From Stenocarpella maydis (Eukaryota; Ascomycota; Sordariomycetes; Diaporthales; Diaporthaceae): 64,000 nt of DNA. This document shows positions 53,399 to 64,000 of this stretch, piece by piece (positions within the stretch are counted from its first letter, which is position 1; the number at the start of each line of letters is the position of its first letter). The notes beneath the pieces were generated by a model. The model was given only the letters and a program-made list of their open reading frames with translations. It had not been told where the DNA came from and searched no databases. The stretch spans positions 1 to 64,000 of the forward strand of contig NQMI01000108.1 of the NCBI GenBank assembly GCA_002270565.1. The letters run 5' to 3'. Made by a program: the position numbers and the translations under genes.

Positions 53399-54611
53399 GA
53401 GATCGGATATTCGCAGGGCAAAAAACGGATGGTACAGGGCAACAAGTACCCACCGACCAATCAGAGGCCCCATTCACGTCATTCCCAACGCACCACACCA
53501 AGTGCTTCTAATCCCCCGACCTGCAGACCTGCCAATCCCCCTTCTGCCACCAAATAACACACCCTCGCCAACCACCCACAACTAATGATACGGACCAAAT
53601 TCTTCTTATAATCAATCATCTTACTATTAGAAATACAACTTCATTAGTTAGAATTAAATTTTCTGGTATTATAGTGATGGCGCTAGTGCCTGATTATACC
53701 CACCTTAAGGCACAATAGCAGGCAGACTATTACAACTAAAATAACCAGATTACTATTATAAACAATTAACTTCCAGCACTTTCCCAACCTCCTAACTACC
53801 TAAAATTTTTCCATGATAGATACAACACCTATGAGGAACTTAAGGCTGATTTAGATGAGGCCATAAAGCAAGCTGGTTATATAATTGGGAAGGAAGACTC
53901 TAAGGCTAACTACACGCATCTATAGTATTACTGCGGCACTAAACGCCCAACTATTGCAACAAACAATTCCTCCTCTATAATTAAAGTTAACTGCACCTGG
54001 TTAGCACTTGCTCACCATATAAAGTAGACTTCTAGTAAGTGGGTAAATGAATTAACTCGGTATTTAAATGGAATAACAAGACCCTCCAATCCCTTGACCA
54101 AGAGGACTCCTGTAGTAGGAAGAACTAGTGAGAAGCTGTCCGATGGGACAAGCAGTTGGAGGCAGGGCTCATGAAGCCAGCCACTCGTCAGCTTCCGAAG
54201 CAACATTCTGCAGGGACTGCCTCGTTAGTGATAACGATTGCAATACTAGGGCTAGCAGCTAAGAAGCCCCATATGAGGGCTCGTAAGATGATCAACCAGC
54301 TGCCATGGGTAGATCTGACTGTAGAGGACCTCATTAGCGACAAAAAGGAGACCCAGGAGGAGATTCAAATGCTAGGATTGGTTAAGGAACGCCCTAGATG
54401 AGGAAATAAGTAGCAAAACACTAGGGCAGAAGAAACAATAGGGGCAAGCAGAAGCAATAATAGTGGCATTCATATTTAACGATAAATGTGTAGTTAATAA
54501 CCGTATATTATTATTTTGTATGGCGAATGGGTGGTGCAAAAGAATGTTGGCGCACGGGGGGTATATGTTGCCCTATACCATCCGTTTTTTGCCCTATGAA
54601 TATCTGATCTC
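53399..54611. mobile_element. Mutator-like (MULE) DNA transposon, non-autonomous, with 8-bp target duplication
   Basis: The ends form an inverted repeat of at least 46 bp. The left end is GAGATCGGATATTCGCAGGG... and the right end reverse complement is GAGATCAGATATTCATAGGG.... Both continue through CAAAAAACGGATGGTA.AGGGCAAC. The few mismatches are all transitions. The element is flanked by identical 8-bp CCTAATAT at 53391-53398 and 54612-54619, a target-site duplication. Inside, from 53821, a frame reads YNTYEELKADLDEAIKQAGY...YYCGTKRP.... This resembles the N-terminal DNA-binding part of fungal Mutator-like transposases and is interrupted by TAG at 53923. No catalytic DDE core is visible. A hAT origin is the alternative because of the 8-bp duplication, but the long inverted repeats favour MULE. 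Confidence 0.82.
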
Positions 54612-54619
54612 CCTAATAT
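54612..54619. repeat. Right target-site duplication CCTAATAT
   Basis: Identical to 53391-53398. Confidence 0.85.
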
Positions 54620-54869
54620 AAGATTTTCTAAGAAGATTATTAGGATTTCTAACCACTTATTAAATTTTTATTAGAGAAAGACTACCCTAGATTAGATCTT
54701 AACCCCTTTTATTCTTCCTTAATTCTTAAAGACTATTATATAACTTTAAGTATATAAAAGGCCTTCTTTTAAATATATAAGGAGTCTTTTAATTCAAGGA
54801 CATATAAAGTTATAACAATGTTTATATGCTGATTGGCCAGTTGGAGGCCCCTAACCTCGAGGGCTTAGA
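54620..54869. other. AT-rich tract, nothing recognised
   Basis: Very AT-rich with imperfect inverted segments around aactttaagtatata and acatataaagttata. It looks like heavily mutated repeat DNA, but no family can be named. Confidence 0.4.
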
Positions 54870-55110
54870 AGGTCCCTCCCCTTTCCCCTCCCTTTGGATG
54901 TGTGTAGGGAAGGGCCTTTGCGGAAGCCATTCCTCTGGGCATGTAGAGGTCTTTTCTTTACGTCTGAGAGGGCTTTCCTCTGGGTAGCGTGGAGGGGGTT
55001 CGCCATTACCACTCGCTCCTCCGGCGAACCCCCTTTGCGCCTATATATAATCCGTAGTCCTTGGACGAATAGCTCCTAGGGCCCCGGCAGGGGCTTTCCA
55101 CCTGGTATTA
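54870..55110 (+). repeat. Foldback dispersed repeat, copy 2
   Basis: Matches the reverse complement of 12826-13010. Hairpin arms are 54987-55004 (GCGTGGAGGGGGTTCGCC) and 55023-55041 (GGCGAACCCCCTTTGCGCC). The shared right end runs through gacgaatagctcc and ggcaggggctttccacctgg to 55110. Homology fades on the left side within the GC-rich part. Neither copy has coding capacity. Confidence 0.75.
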
Positions 55111-58100
55111 TACTGTATAGTAAGACCCTGGTATTTGGGTCTGATTTCTTCTTAAATCCCTTGTCCAGAAGTTAATTGCTCGTGATTCACAGATGTAAAT
55201 TTAATATCGGTCAAGGCCCTGTTGAAGAGGGAGAGATGTTGCTTCCGCGTTCTCTTGGTGGATGGAAGTGCTATATGAGCAGCTCCCATTTGCGCTATGT
55301 TCAACCTCCTATTTGCTAATGCCTTCTGGGTTAGCCTCTGAAGTATAATGTGTAAATGAACCAGACGTGCGATTGAAGAGGGTTTTTAGCATCATGAAAC
55401 ATATCAGTGCCGTGACCACGACCATGATACCTAGGTTAGGGTAGTAGTTACATGTAGTTCCAGGCGCAAGATCGACATGACAACGCTAATTACGGAACTA
55501 GGTATAACCTGTGAGATATAAATAATTAAAGAGAGGAATCATACAGGCTGGGGAGGTATCTGCTCTGGCTTACGCTATATGCTGGGCCCTTTCTAATACA
55601 AAAAGAAGACATTGGCGACTGTCTGAGGGACAAAGCACTCCGTAGTGCCAATAAACCAGCCTAGGAGCTGGCTGTCTTTACTCATAATCTGTTTACAGTT
55701 CCCCCTTTTTAAAAATCGAAAAAGCTATAATGATCCCTTCCAGGGTGACCTTTTTCCTCATCGGCTCGTCAACCAGCAGTGCGACGCCCGCCTTAATAAA
55801 ACGACTGCAGTCTATTTCGAGTCAGGTTTTATGCGGTGCTTTGCTGCCAGGAGCTGGGGGGAAGATGATCATGGATGGCGCGCGTATTACGGTAACGGCT
55901 GTGCCTACATAGCAAGAGCTTTGCTGGGAGCGTGGAAAGAGGTCCATTGCCAGGATTGGGAGAGACTGAATGTTGGTGGGGTAACGTACGTACGACCTGT
56001 GGTAAGCAAATCGTTCGATTGATGGTTGTTGGCTAGGTTCTATGAGGGCCTAGAGGGCCCAGTCTAGAATTAAATAGGCATCCTGCTAATGGCAGGGTCT
56101 CTCCTGCCGACACTGAACGTCCAACAGAGGAGATTCTTCGCCAATGCTATAGCGCTAGAAGGAGAAACTAGCCCCCAGGGTCCTACGGAAGAAGCTACCC
56201 GCCCTCGTAAGTTCATCTGCGAAGAACCTGAAAACGCCCAGGGCCACCGACTACTTCTATTGATCCCTAGGTACACATGGGTCGAGCACGGTTTCGAAAT
56301 AGGTCCTGTATACCGATACGTCAAATTATTATTGTCTACAAACAACCAGCACTACGTCGAGGCAAGGACGAAGCAGAGCTACATAACATCCTCTTCGAGC
56401 AATGCAGTGTTCCACTCGTCCGTACCAAGGACGAAGAAAATCTAAGCGCTCCGATAGATTCATCAACTTTAGCTGCTGTTGGGTTAACCTTAGTTCTTAA
56501 TCAAAGCGACACGGCTCTTAACGATTCGGAGAGCAGGCTGCAGGTCGTCCGGGACCGACTGTGTACGGTACGCTCATTATGGGTTTGGAGGGGCGTGAGA
56601 GAAACGCATCAGCGCGTCTTGCAGCCCTGAAGAAGGTCCTCGATATAGACAGTTTTCAGGAGGCAGATAAATATGGGCTACCGAGATACTCGCACATGCC
56701 AAAGCAGTAGAGCGGCAGCCTCGATCGGGACCGTGACACGTGAAGAGCCGTCCGCCTGGTACGGGCATATATTGATGGGGATTGACGTGGGCTTGAAGAT
56801 CTGATTATGCAGGAAATGATCAACGTTCGCTCTTGGTGATTGGAACGGATCATCGACAATAGAGGAACTTCTGGCCTTCAACAGGACAATTTGGATGTGT
56901 AGAGGCGCCTTCGAGTTGGTACCGTATGTACTTGCAACTATAGAGATCAGCTGTGCTTTGGTTCCCATTTCCGTATATGGTAAAGTGGCTGTGAGATTTA
57001 AATAACATATATCATTCGAAGTGTACAATGTATGAACTGAAATATGATACCAACTGAACAAGACAAGAGAGACTTTCGGTGACCCGAGCCGGAATGCAGA
57101 AGTACGCGAAGCTGGTTTTCCTTCACAATTTTATTGACATCCTCTCTCTTGAGTTCCCAGGTTAGCCTCTATTGACCCAATCGTTGAGAAAATGGGATAG
57201 GAGGTCACATGTTGTCGGCGGCTTTGAGGGTCGCTTTGGTTTTGGGCGGCCGGGGTGGCATGGGATGCTACCTAGGTACTTGCGATGCATCAGGAGCTAG
57301 CCCTGAGATTCTGAGGCTAGTTGCCTTTTTTTTTTTGTTTCTCTGCCATAAAATACAACATGAGAAAATCACGCCCTTGGAGACCATGGGCTGTGGCTCC
57401 TCGGGGCGCCTTTCTGTGCCCCTGCTCTACGCTCAAGAATACGCCATTCCTACAGATAGACTACAAACATATCCGTACATCGTGTGAAGGGTGGCGCTTT
57501 ATGGAGCCATCTCCGTAACTTCCGTGATCGCTTTCGCACCCTGAAGACGGGTAAGGGTGTCAATAACACCCTATCCAGTCAAAGGGTGACACCGACGAAT
57601 GAAAAAGGGTTCATGGGCTCATCCAAACGGGTTCCGGATTTTCTTTCTAACCCGAGGATCAAGTCTCTGAAATGAAGATATAAGATCACGTTTAGCCGCT
57701 CTTGTTCATGCCGCCGGTAGATGCTCAACTTGTATCCCACCTCAGTCATCAGCTTCACAGACCGCAATTCGTTGCCGAAACACCTGTGGCTCATCTAATG
57801 CAAATTATCGCTCTCTCAGAAGTGAGAAACAAACCAAGGTTCTCGACATGTCGACCACAACAAAGAATCGGTAAGAGCATGCCAGATATCCATCCTCGGC
57901 CCCAATCATCATCTTCGCAAATACATAGCCGCTAACACACCGGGGTAAAATCAGCATCCCAACCAGGGCGCAAGCCCTTCCTCTCACGCACGAAATTCTT
58001 GCGCAGCTGCCTTTCACGTCGAATGTGGATAATTATGCCCGAACAGATCAACAATTCGAGAGACGAACTGTTGGTTTAGCCTCTCAGCCAAGAAATGCGA

Positions 58101-59027
58101 CACGGTATCTCCAGGATTGGGACAGACAATGGGCAAACTCGTCGCCGAGTGCTGAGAATAAGAAAAAAAATATATTGGGTGGATGAGTTGCTTTATAGTA
58201 TTTTGAGGACGCACTAGTGGGCATGAAACGGCTAATGCATCACAACAATTCGCAACGCTTGCCTCTCGTGATTGCTTGCCTCGGCACTTCCCAGCATATC
58301 AGTACCTGGAATCATTTATAAAGTAGAATGCTTCCCTGGCACTATGAGTTGAGGCCTTCTAATAACAGCCTGAGCTTTAGTGAGGTATACTTCGCTAAGT
58401 TGACCTGACGAGGCCCTGGGAGAGGAGCGGCTTTGGTGTATTAGAGACGCTCAGAGGGTGACCAAGTAGAAGTTGAGTGGCCACTGAGGCACAATGTAGC
58501 CTTTCATTCGAAACACCCCAAAACTAACTAGTTTTCGACCAGACACAGCTTCACTTGAATACTACATACTTAAGTAACTTTGCCCCACGTAGCCGGCCAC
58601 GGCAGTGTTGGTGGCACTATCTTCAGCGTCGCCGGGTCCTCGGCGAGTCGCTCTCTTTCCTACACTACACCAACCTGGACCGCCTGTGGTGGAACTGACA
58701 GCAGGAAAACCCAGATGCGAGGACGTACGACACCGGGAACTGGCCAAACGTCCCTCCGTACTCGTATCTTGCGCAACAAGATTTCGACTATCACCCAGCA
58801 TCGCTGATTGACTACTCTGGTGATAAATGCAACATGACGAGGGTGCAGCATGTACTGTGGATCGCCGGTATTTCCGAATGATAAAATCGAGAATGCAATG
58901 GACTTCAGTGGCGAGATGATTTGTGTCGAGTACATTAGGTCCAAGCTCAGAATTTTCCGACCCAAGATACTCGTCGATGCTTAGCTGGTTTCGTTCTTGA
59001 TCCGACCGCAACCCTGCCTCCCTTTTT

Positions 59028-59029
<2 letters not shown>
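55111..59029. other. Gene-free stretch, no supported genes
   Basis: Several overlapping frames between 55645 and 56640 (for example 55730-55912, ATG-started, with a hydrophobic start; and 56277-56630) do not join into a coherent protein and match no family I know. They may be remnants of a gene. Frames at 57209-57935 and 58562-59011 are equally unsupported. TACCTAGGTA occurs at 57269. Confidence 0.4.

Positions 59030-59086
<57 letters not shown>
59030..59086 (+). repeat. Compound microsatellite (AT)n(AG)n
   Basis: About 14 AT units are followed by about 14 AG units without interruption. Confidence 0.95.
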
Positions 59087-59152
59087 CTACAGCGGTCCCT
59101 TCATACAGTCATAAGGCTCAAAGACCCAGCGTTATATGATAAATAACTAGGT
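59087..59152 (+). repeat. Dispersed repeat, copy also at 19882-19947
   Basis: Sequence agctacagcggtcccttcat... directly follows the microsatellite. It aligns over about 60 bases with 19882-19947, and its first 16 bases also resemble 890-905. Differences are mainly transitions. Possibly the end of a larger, decayed transposon. Confidence 0.6.
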
Positions 59153-60179
59153 ATGTTAGACTTGAGGCTTCTTTGATAGGATAATTAGATACGGTCGATA
59201 TCCAGGGTAGCATAGAAATATGAAGCTGTTTGCAGATGTGCATTATGAATACGACAGCATTCCGTTGTGAAATCCGTGGACCACATTCTTGAGGCGGATT
59301 TTGACCGAAAATGAAAGAGGCAGCTCTACTAAATTAAAAGCACAAGCCCCTCGACTCTACCTTATGTGGCTCCTATCCATGGGCGCTAACTTGGCCCCCC
59401 AGTGCTCCTTTCCTTTCCTTCCTTATGTTATCAGTCAGCATTTCCGGCGTGTGATGGGGCGAATTTGGAGGATCACCCAGTACATCCGCCTAGTGTGGGC
59501 ACGGGTGAAGCAATCACCCGCCAGACATGCGTGGCGACGTTCGTGATATCAAGACCATCGGCCGACGTCATGTCGCATACACTTTGCTTCCTTTCCAAGA
59601 GCCAAGGGTCCTGTGGCACGGCAGGTGTCTTGCTTGCAGGCTAGTACTAACCGCCTGCATTCGCAAAGAGGCCCCGCCTCACTAGAATAACCTATGTCAA
59701 TGTGATTTCCAAATCTTCCCGCCTCTTCGAGGTCATAAATGAACATGTGGCCACCGTTAAAAGTTTTTATCATCCTTGAGAAGTCTTCATGTGATCTATT
59801 CTTGCTGGTCCGCCCCTTGGCTATTCTGGGCACTTCGGTGTGCTGTGCTTATTCCTTGAGACATTCTGGGGTGCGAGCGGCGCAGTGGTTCAGGGGCTCA
59901 GCGGGAATGATGACGTGTACTTGAGCACGACAGTGCCTTTCTTGTGCCATACCTGCTTGACCCTGGCTGTTTCCAAACAACTAGCAAGCGAGAGGTACTC
60001 GATATCTAGGCCAGCAATCAATCCCACGTGGATTCTTTTCCCAATAGCTATAGGTCGCCTGAGCCTGCTACCACTGTTTCGGTAGCCCGGTACTAGCGTC
60101 TGCTTGACCAGGGCGCCGGCTTGGATGTCATCGAACCAGAAAGAAAAACGTACTGCCAACTCATGAGTCAGGCAGCATT
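59153..60179. other. Intergenic / upstream of the second Zn2Cys6 gene
   Basis: Two minus-strand frames (60159-59890 and 59833-59549) have protein-like composition (for example AVRFSFWFDDIQAGALVKQ and GGHMFIYDLEEAGRFGNHID). They lack ATG starts and a joining splice I can defend. They might be a degraded gene. No family is recognised. Confidence 0.35.
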
Positions 60180-62169
60180 ATGACCGACAAACAAGATCGT
60201 TCGGGAAATCCCAAGCGGAAAGGGCGGACGAGCACTGGCTGCATCACTTGCAGGTGCGTACAGACTCGCTGAGCACCTAGCACCTACCAGCAGCTGCGCT
60301 GACAGGAATATAGGATTCGTCGTGTGAAGTGTGACGAGGCCAGGCCGAGTTGCAACAGGTACGTTCCCTCTGTGTCCAAAGTGCCGTTTCATCGACTAAG
60401 GTTTCCTAAGATGCACGCAGTCCAAGCGCCAGTGCGATGGATATCTCCCTGGAACCGCTCATCAAGGCAGCTCTCTAACCGGCGAGGGTGCGACCTCAAG
60501 CTCGCTGCATCCTAGGCATTCAGTCTCACGCCGTGCACTTGCAGCCGCTGTCCGCCAGCTCAGTATTGTTGGGCCTGCATCACGTGTCCTCGCAGCTGGT
60601 CCCGAGGTGCCAGGGGACGCCGTCTCCTGCTTCGACTTCTTCCGCTTTCGTGTGAGGGCCGTGACCTCAACGCCGGGTCATGGCTCTCTAGGAGATGCGC
60701 ATGGCTTCTGGGACCGCACACTGCTACAGACCGCTCATGTTGAGCGTGCGGCATGGCATGCTGTAGCCGCTCTCGGTGCACTGCAGCGGAGATGGGAGGT
60801 TGTGTCTCGACTTAACCAGCACCCTCCTCCCGCATTTCCAGCCGGAGGCAACCAAACCAGATTCTTGGTCGGAAACGGTACTGCTGATCCTCGTGGCTTC
60901 AATGCGTTTGTATCAGAGACGGAGGCGAGCTCGGTACAGCTGGCTGGTCAAGCCAACACAAGTTATGTCCGGGCTCTGAAGATGGCCAGCTCTATAACCG
61001 ACATCAACGCCATCCTAGTCCTCAGCATCGCCTTGGCTGCAGCATCCAATCTCGCAGGGAAATGGAGCGACAGCCAAATTCACATCCGCGCAGCGACAAG
61101 GCTCGTTGGCCAGGTCGCGGGCCAGGCGGGAGGGAAGCCAGTCTCGGAATTGGATATTAATGACGCTGCCGATAGCCTTGCGAGACTGGACCTACAGTGG
61201 CTCACTTTCCAGGACTCGCAAGCACCGTACCCATATGCGGAGAGCCACCTGATGGCCCATGCCCTAAGGAGAGCCCCTGAGATCAATAGCCTTGCCTGCG
61301 CCCAAGATCTACTGATGGGAATAATGAGGAGGCTCTGGATCGGAGCAAGGCTGGCCTACTCTGACCAACCTGGCTCGGGTCACGAGGGCGTCAACATACT
61401 TGCGGACCTGACTGAGTGGGAGCAAAAAACGTTGCAATTTTTTATCAGCACTCCAAAGTCGGCAGGAAAGGCGAGCCCAAGTCTCTGCTTGCTCAAGATT
61501 TGCCACGCAGCAGTCCGTCTCACTATTCTCGCCGGAGTCACGAAGCACGATTACAACGAACTATCCTGGGACGATCACCTTGGATATTTCGAGCGTATAA
61601 TAGCGCTGAGTGCCCTTTTCATCAAGGAGGAGGTCTACAAGAACCCGCTGCTCTCTTCAGTGGTGTCTCTGGACGGCCCCGGGATCATAATGTCCCTGTG
61701 GCTAGTCGCGTTCCGCTGCCGACACCCCCTGCTGCGGAGACGGGCCCTTGGGCTTCTACGGGTGTGTAGAAGGCAGGAAGGTGTGTGGATGAGTACGAGC
61801 GCAGCAGCTGTGGCTCAGAGGCTCATCGAGGTCGAGGAAGATGTCCTCTCAGATTCGGTATTGGTACCTTCATTCTGCACGTTGGACCCCATCACATCCT
61901 TCGAGCAAGAAAGTTTGAGACAATTTGAAGCTGAGGACCGTGACCCTCAGTTGTGGCTCCTGGGGCCGATGGATCGGATGGCCATAATGAAGTGGGACGT
62001 ACCAGGGATGGTGCCGATTCCCTTGCAGAAGCGGATCACAGTGCTCGATATTTCTGCGCAGCCTTATGATCCAAGGAACGGAAGGTCCAAGGCGAATGTC
62101 ACTCTATTCTTCGCAGACCGCGGCATGAAACGAGGGATGAGGAAGGAAGTCATCTCTGTTAATTTTTAA
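60180..62169 (+). CDS. Zn2Cys6 transcription factor (fungal-specific, Fungal_trans_2-like)
   Basis: Three exons (60180-60253, 60314-60358, 60411-62169) give 625 aa. Two short introns (60 and 52 nt) cut the zinc cluster, a typical arrangement. The assembled cluster GCITCRIRRVKCDEARPSCNRC...C has spacing CX2CX6CX5CX2CX6C (about 21-48). The second acceptor is the AAG at 60410, chosen because it restores RCTQSKRQCDGY. The rest is helical and matches the acidic C-terminal region of this large class, for example HVERAAWHAVAALGALQRRWE (about 160-180) and FHxxxT-like stretches. It is probably a nuclear regulator; target genes are unknown. No biosynthetic cluster adjoins it on the visible side. Confidence 0.85.
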
Positions 62170-63042
62170 ACGTCACCCACGACATTATGGATGGTTCACG
62201 AACTCTGAGGATTCATATTGAGCCTTGTTAGCTTGCACCAGGGGCCTCGTGCCCGTATCCGGCTTGCTATGTGTAGTATTGTATAGACGCCCCGGAGTTC
62301 CCCTTGCCTCAATTATCCGAACGCATTTGGTCGTATGTTTCCAACTGCAATACTGCATGACAAATGTGAAATTCACGCCACGGTGTGTTGTATCTGGCTG
62401 TCAAGGTGTCGCCAGGCAGCCTTTAGGATAGGTCATCGTAAGCTAGAACTATTCAACATGACTTCACAGCTGATGTGCAACACCAGGGACGCAATTCCTA
62501 GAGACCACAGGGGTTACATTCTTACAAGCCCAAGTCTCCATCCACATCTTGTTGCGACTAACGGGGTCCTTTGGAGCGTTGAATAACATGGCAGGTTTGT
62601 AGAACAAGGAACAAGTAAATGAATTTACGAACAAAGCAGGATTCGTCACAGCAACCTGGTTCGCACTGGTAATGGATTATTATTCTGTGCGGACATGCTT
62701 TGACATACTCTGTGATGCGGGCCGGCTCCTCGAACCACAATGCCATTGTTTTTGGTCGTATGCAAGGCTGAGAAGCAACATTGGAAGTTTATAAGTACCC
62801 CCCCAAGTATGGAGTAACTTGTCAGAAGGTTTCCACGAAGACCGCAACCTGCTCACTTCGAGAAGACTTGAAACCCGAGTTCCACTGACCACCACCGTCT
62901 CTTGCTACTCCCTTTCGAGCCACCTCGCCATCTGCCTAGTCAGTCCTGAGAGCCTGGCCGCCTCCGCCGGCAACATGACGAAGCACTACTATTACCTAGA
63001 CCCGTCCTGCGCGACCACCCGGTCGACCTCCGCCTCACCCCC
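62170..63042. other. Intergenic, nothing certain
   Basis: About 870 bases. The right end includes an ATG at 62974 starting MTKHYYYLDPSC in another frame from the following gene; see the hypothetical protein entry. Confidence 0.35.
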
Positions 63043-63486
63043 ATGGACGAGCACCCGCGGCGGGTCGTCGTCGACTTTACCCAGAGGGCGAGGGACAGGA
63101 GGGTCACGTGGGAGACATGCCAGCTTTCTCTGCTGGCCGACCATCCTGTCTGTGACCTGGCCGATACCCTGATCGAGGTGAGCCTCATCGACGCCATGCT
63201 GCGCTGTCGGGCCTACGAGCTGGTGGATTTCTCTGCTAACAACCAGCAGACCGCTGGCTGGCGTCTCATTTCGGGCCTGACAAGGGAGCAATCCTATATC
63301 TGTGCCAGGTCCATCGCCCTGTTGTGTCTGGTTGCCGGTCTCGGTGAATTAAAGGGCCTTAGCCTCCCATACGGGTACAAGTATACCATCTCGGAACATG
63401 GCAGAATCATCGGTTATCCGGGGAACCCTCTGGGTGGCCCTCTGGGTGAATCGGCATTCCCATTCCATCATATCCAGTTACGGTAG
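63043..63486 (+). CDS. Hypothetical protein, possibly N-terminally frameshifted
   Basis: The ATG at 63043 (cccATGGA) opens 147 aa: MDEHPRRVVVDFTQRARDRRVTWETCQLSLLADHP... and LIDAMLRCRAYELVDFSANNQQTAGWRLISGLTREQSY, with a hydrophobic helix ARSIALLCLVAGLGEL. I do not recognise a family. The same frame is open upstream through VLRDHPVDLRLTP without an ATG. An ATG in a different frame at 62974 gives MTKHYYYLDP, ending exactly where VLRDHP begins. A single missing base at about 63003 would join them, so the longer form may be the original gene and the present one a mutated or mis-sequenced version. Confidence 0.45.
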   Translation: MDEHPRRVVVDFTQRARDRRVTWETCQLSLLADHPVCDLADTLIEVSLIDAMLRCRAYELVDFSANNQQTAGWRLISGLTREQSYICARSIALLCLVAGLGELKGLSLPYGYKYTISEHGRIIGYPGNPLGGPLGESAFPFHHIQLR

Positions 63487-64000
63487 CAGAGTTGCTGCTA
63501 GAGCCCCTCCTAGGATTTACATATGTAGGACCTCAGAACTCCAGTCTCGGCCAATTAATTCGTTTACTAATACCGTGCCAAGGCATGTGGCAACTTCCCT
63601 TTCGTCTCTCTTGTAGATTTCGAATTTAAAGTGAGCACGAGCTCATGTTGGCGACTTTTGTAAAATTAGGAATTAGTGATTTAGTATAGTCGGATATGTC
63701 CCGCAAGTATCTAGGAGACAAGTACTTCGCATTCTTCTATACAGACACACACAGCGCAGGAGCCTCTTCCCTCCCGCTGCCGCAGTGGGGGTATCATGAG
63801 TCCAGCATACATGTAGTAACTCTCAACACAATCTGAGGCTTCGCAATCGCGGTTAGGTTCCCTTCGCAGCAACATTTTTCTGCTGCTAATACAGGGGTAT
63901 ATTGGTACAGCTCCCACCAAACAAACAAGCAGATCTAGCCGGGCTCCATAACCCTGCTTGAGCCAAGCAGCTCTGAGCCAAAACCAGTACAGCAGTTGTG
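63487..64000. other. Terminal intergenic stretch
   Basis: About 510 bases to the window edge. Only short unsupported frames occur. Confidence 0.35.

Noticed and set aside
55645..56640. Cluster of overlapping plus-strand frames
   Set aside because: They could not be joined by credible introns and match no known family; may be a decayed gene.
58562..59011. 149-codon minus-strand frame
   Set aside because: Starts at a non-ATG codon, shows no motifs, and plus-strand frames overlap it.
59549..60159. Two protein-like minus-strand frames
   Set aside because: Neither begins with ATG, no defensible splice joins them, and no family was recognised.
1..64000. tRNA, rRNA and CRISPR search by eye
   Set aside because: B-box-like GGTTCGA strings occur only inside coding sequence or without an A box and clover-leaf; no regularly spaced repeats suggest CRISPR, and none is expected in a fungus.

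Overview
The window is nuclear DNA of a filamentous ascomycete (Pezizomycotina, probably a Sordariomycete). Protein genes carry short introns (52-88 nt, GT...AG with CTAAC/CTGAC-type branch points) and start in Kozak-like contexts. Family content is typical of these fungi: Zn2Cys6 regulators, a HET-domain gene, a siderophore-type MFS, a GT25 enzyme and Prp24. All splice models here were read by eye from frame continuity and family motifs; none is supported by transcript data.

Layout. 0-12 kb: a monooxygenase remnant, a mitochondrial-type Rieske/AIF oxidoreductase, an unusually long cytochrome P450, a zinc alcohol dehydrogenase and a GH35/DUF5597 glycosidase. 12-26 kb: a gene-poor, repeat-containing stretch with a tiny two-segment membrane protein, a SIT-family transporter, a Mid2-like wall-sensor type protein and a GT25 enzyme. 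These lie among three broken genes: a secreted crystallin-like protein, a flavin monooxygenase and an intradiol dioxygenase-like protein. Several of their lesions are C-to-T type stop codons. 27-38.5 kb: L-rhamnonate dehydratase and L-rhamnose 1-dehydrogenase, two steps of the non-phosphorylated L-rhamnose pathway. A large Zn2Cys6 regulator, an unknown gene and a small inverted-repeat element lie between them. 38.8-40.9 kb: a broken HET-domain gene. 40.9-45.6 kb: a long non-coding stretch with a cluster of one 8-mer. 45.6-51.7 kb: Prp24 (U6 snRNP recycling) and a C2H2 regulator with long homopolymeric tracts. 51.7-60.2 kb: almost gene-free, with a Mutator-like DNA transposon bounded by an 8-bp target duplication and a foldback repeat whose second copy is at 12.8 kb. 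60-64 kb: a second Zn2Cys6 regulator and a small unknown gene.

How genes work together. The clearest joint function is L-rhamnose catabolism (27.2-28.6 kb and 37.6-38.4 kb). The regulator between them shares an upstream region with the dehydratase and is a candidate controller, but its zinc cluster also resembles the COL-26/BglR type, so this is a hypothesis. The repeats and broken genes suggest a region once exposed to transposons and repeat-induced point mutation. I found no tRNA, rRNA or CRISPR.
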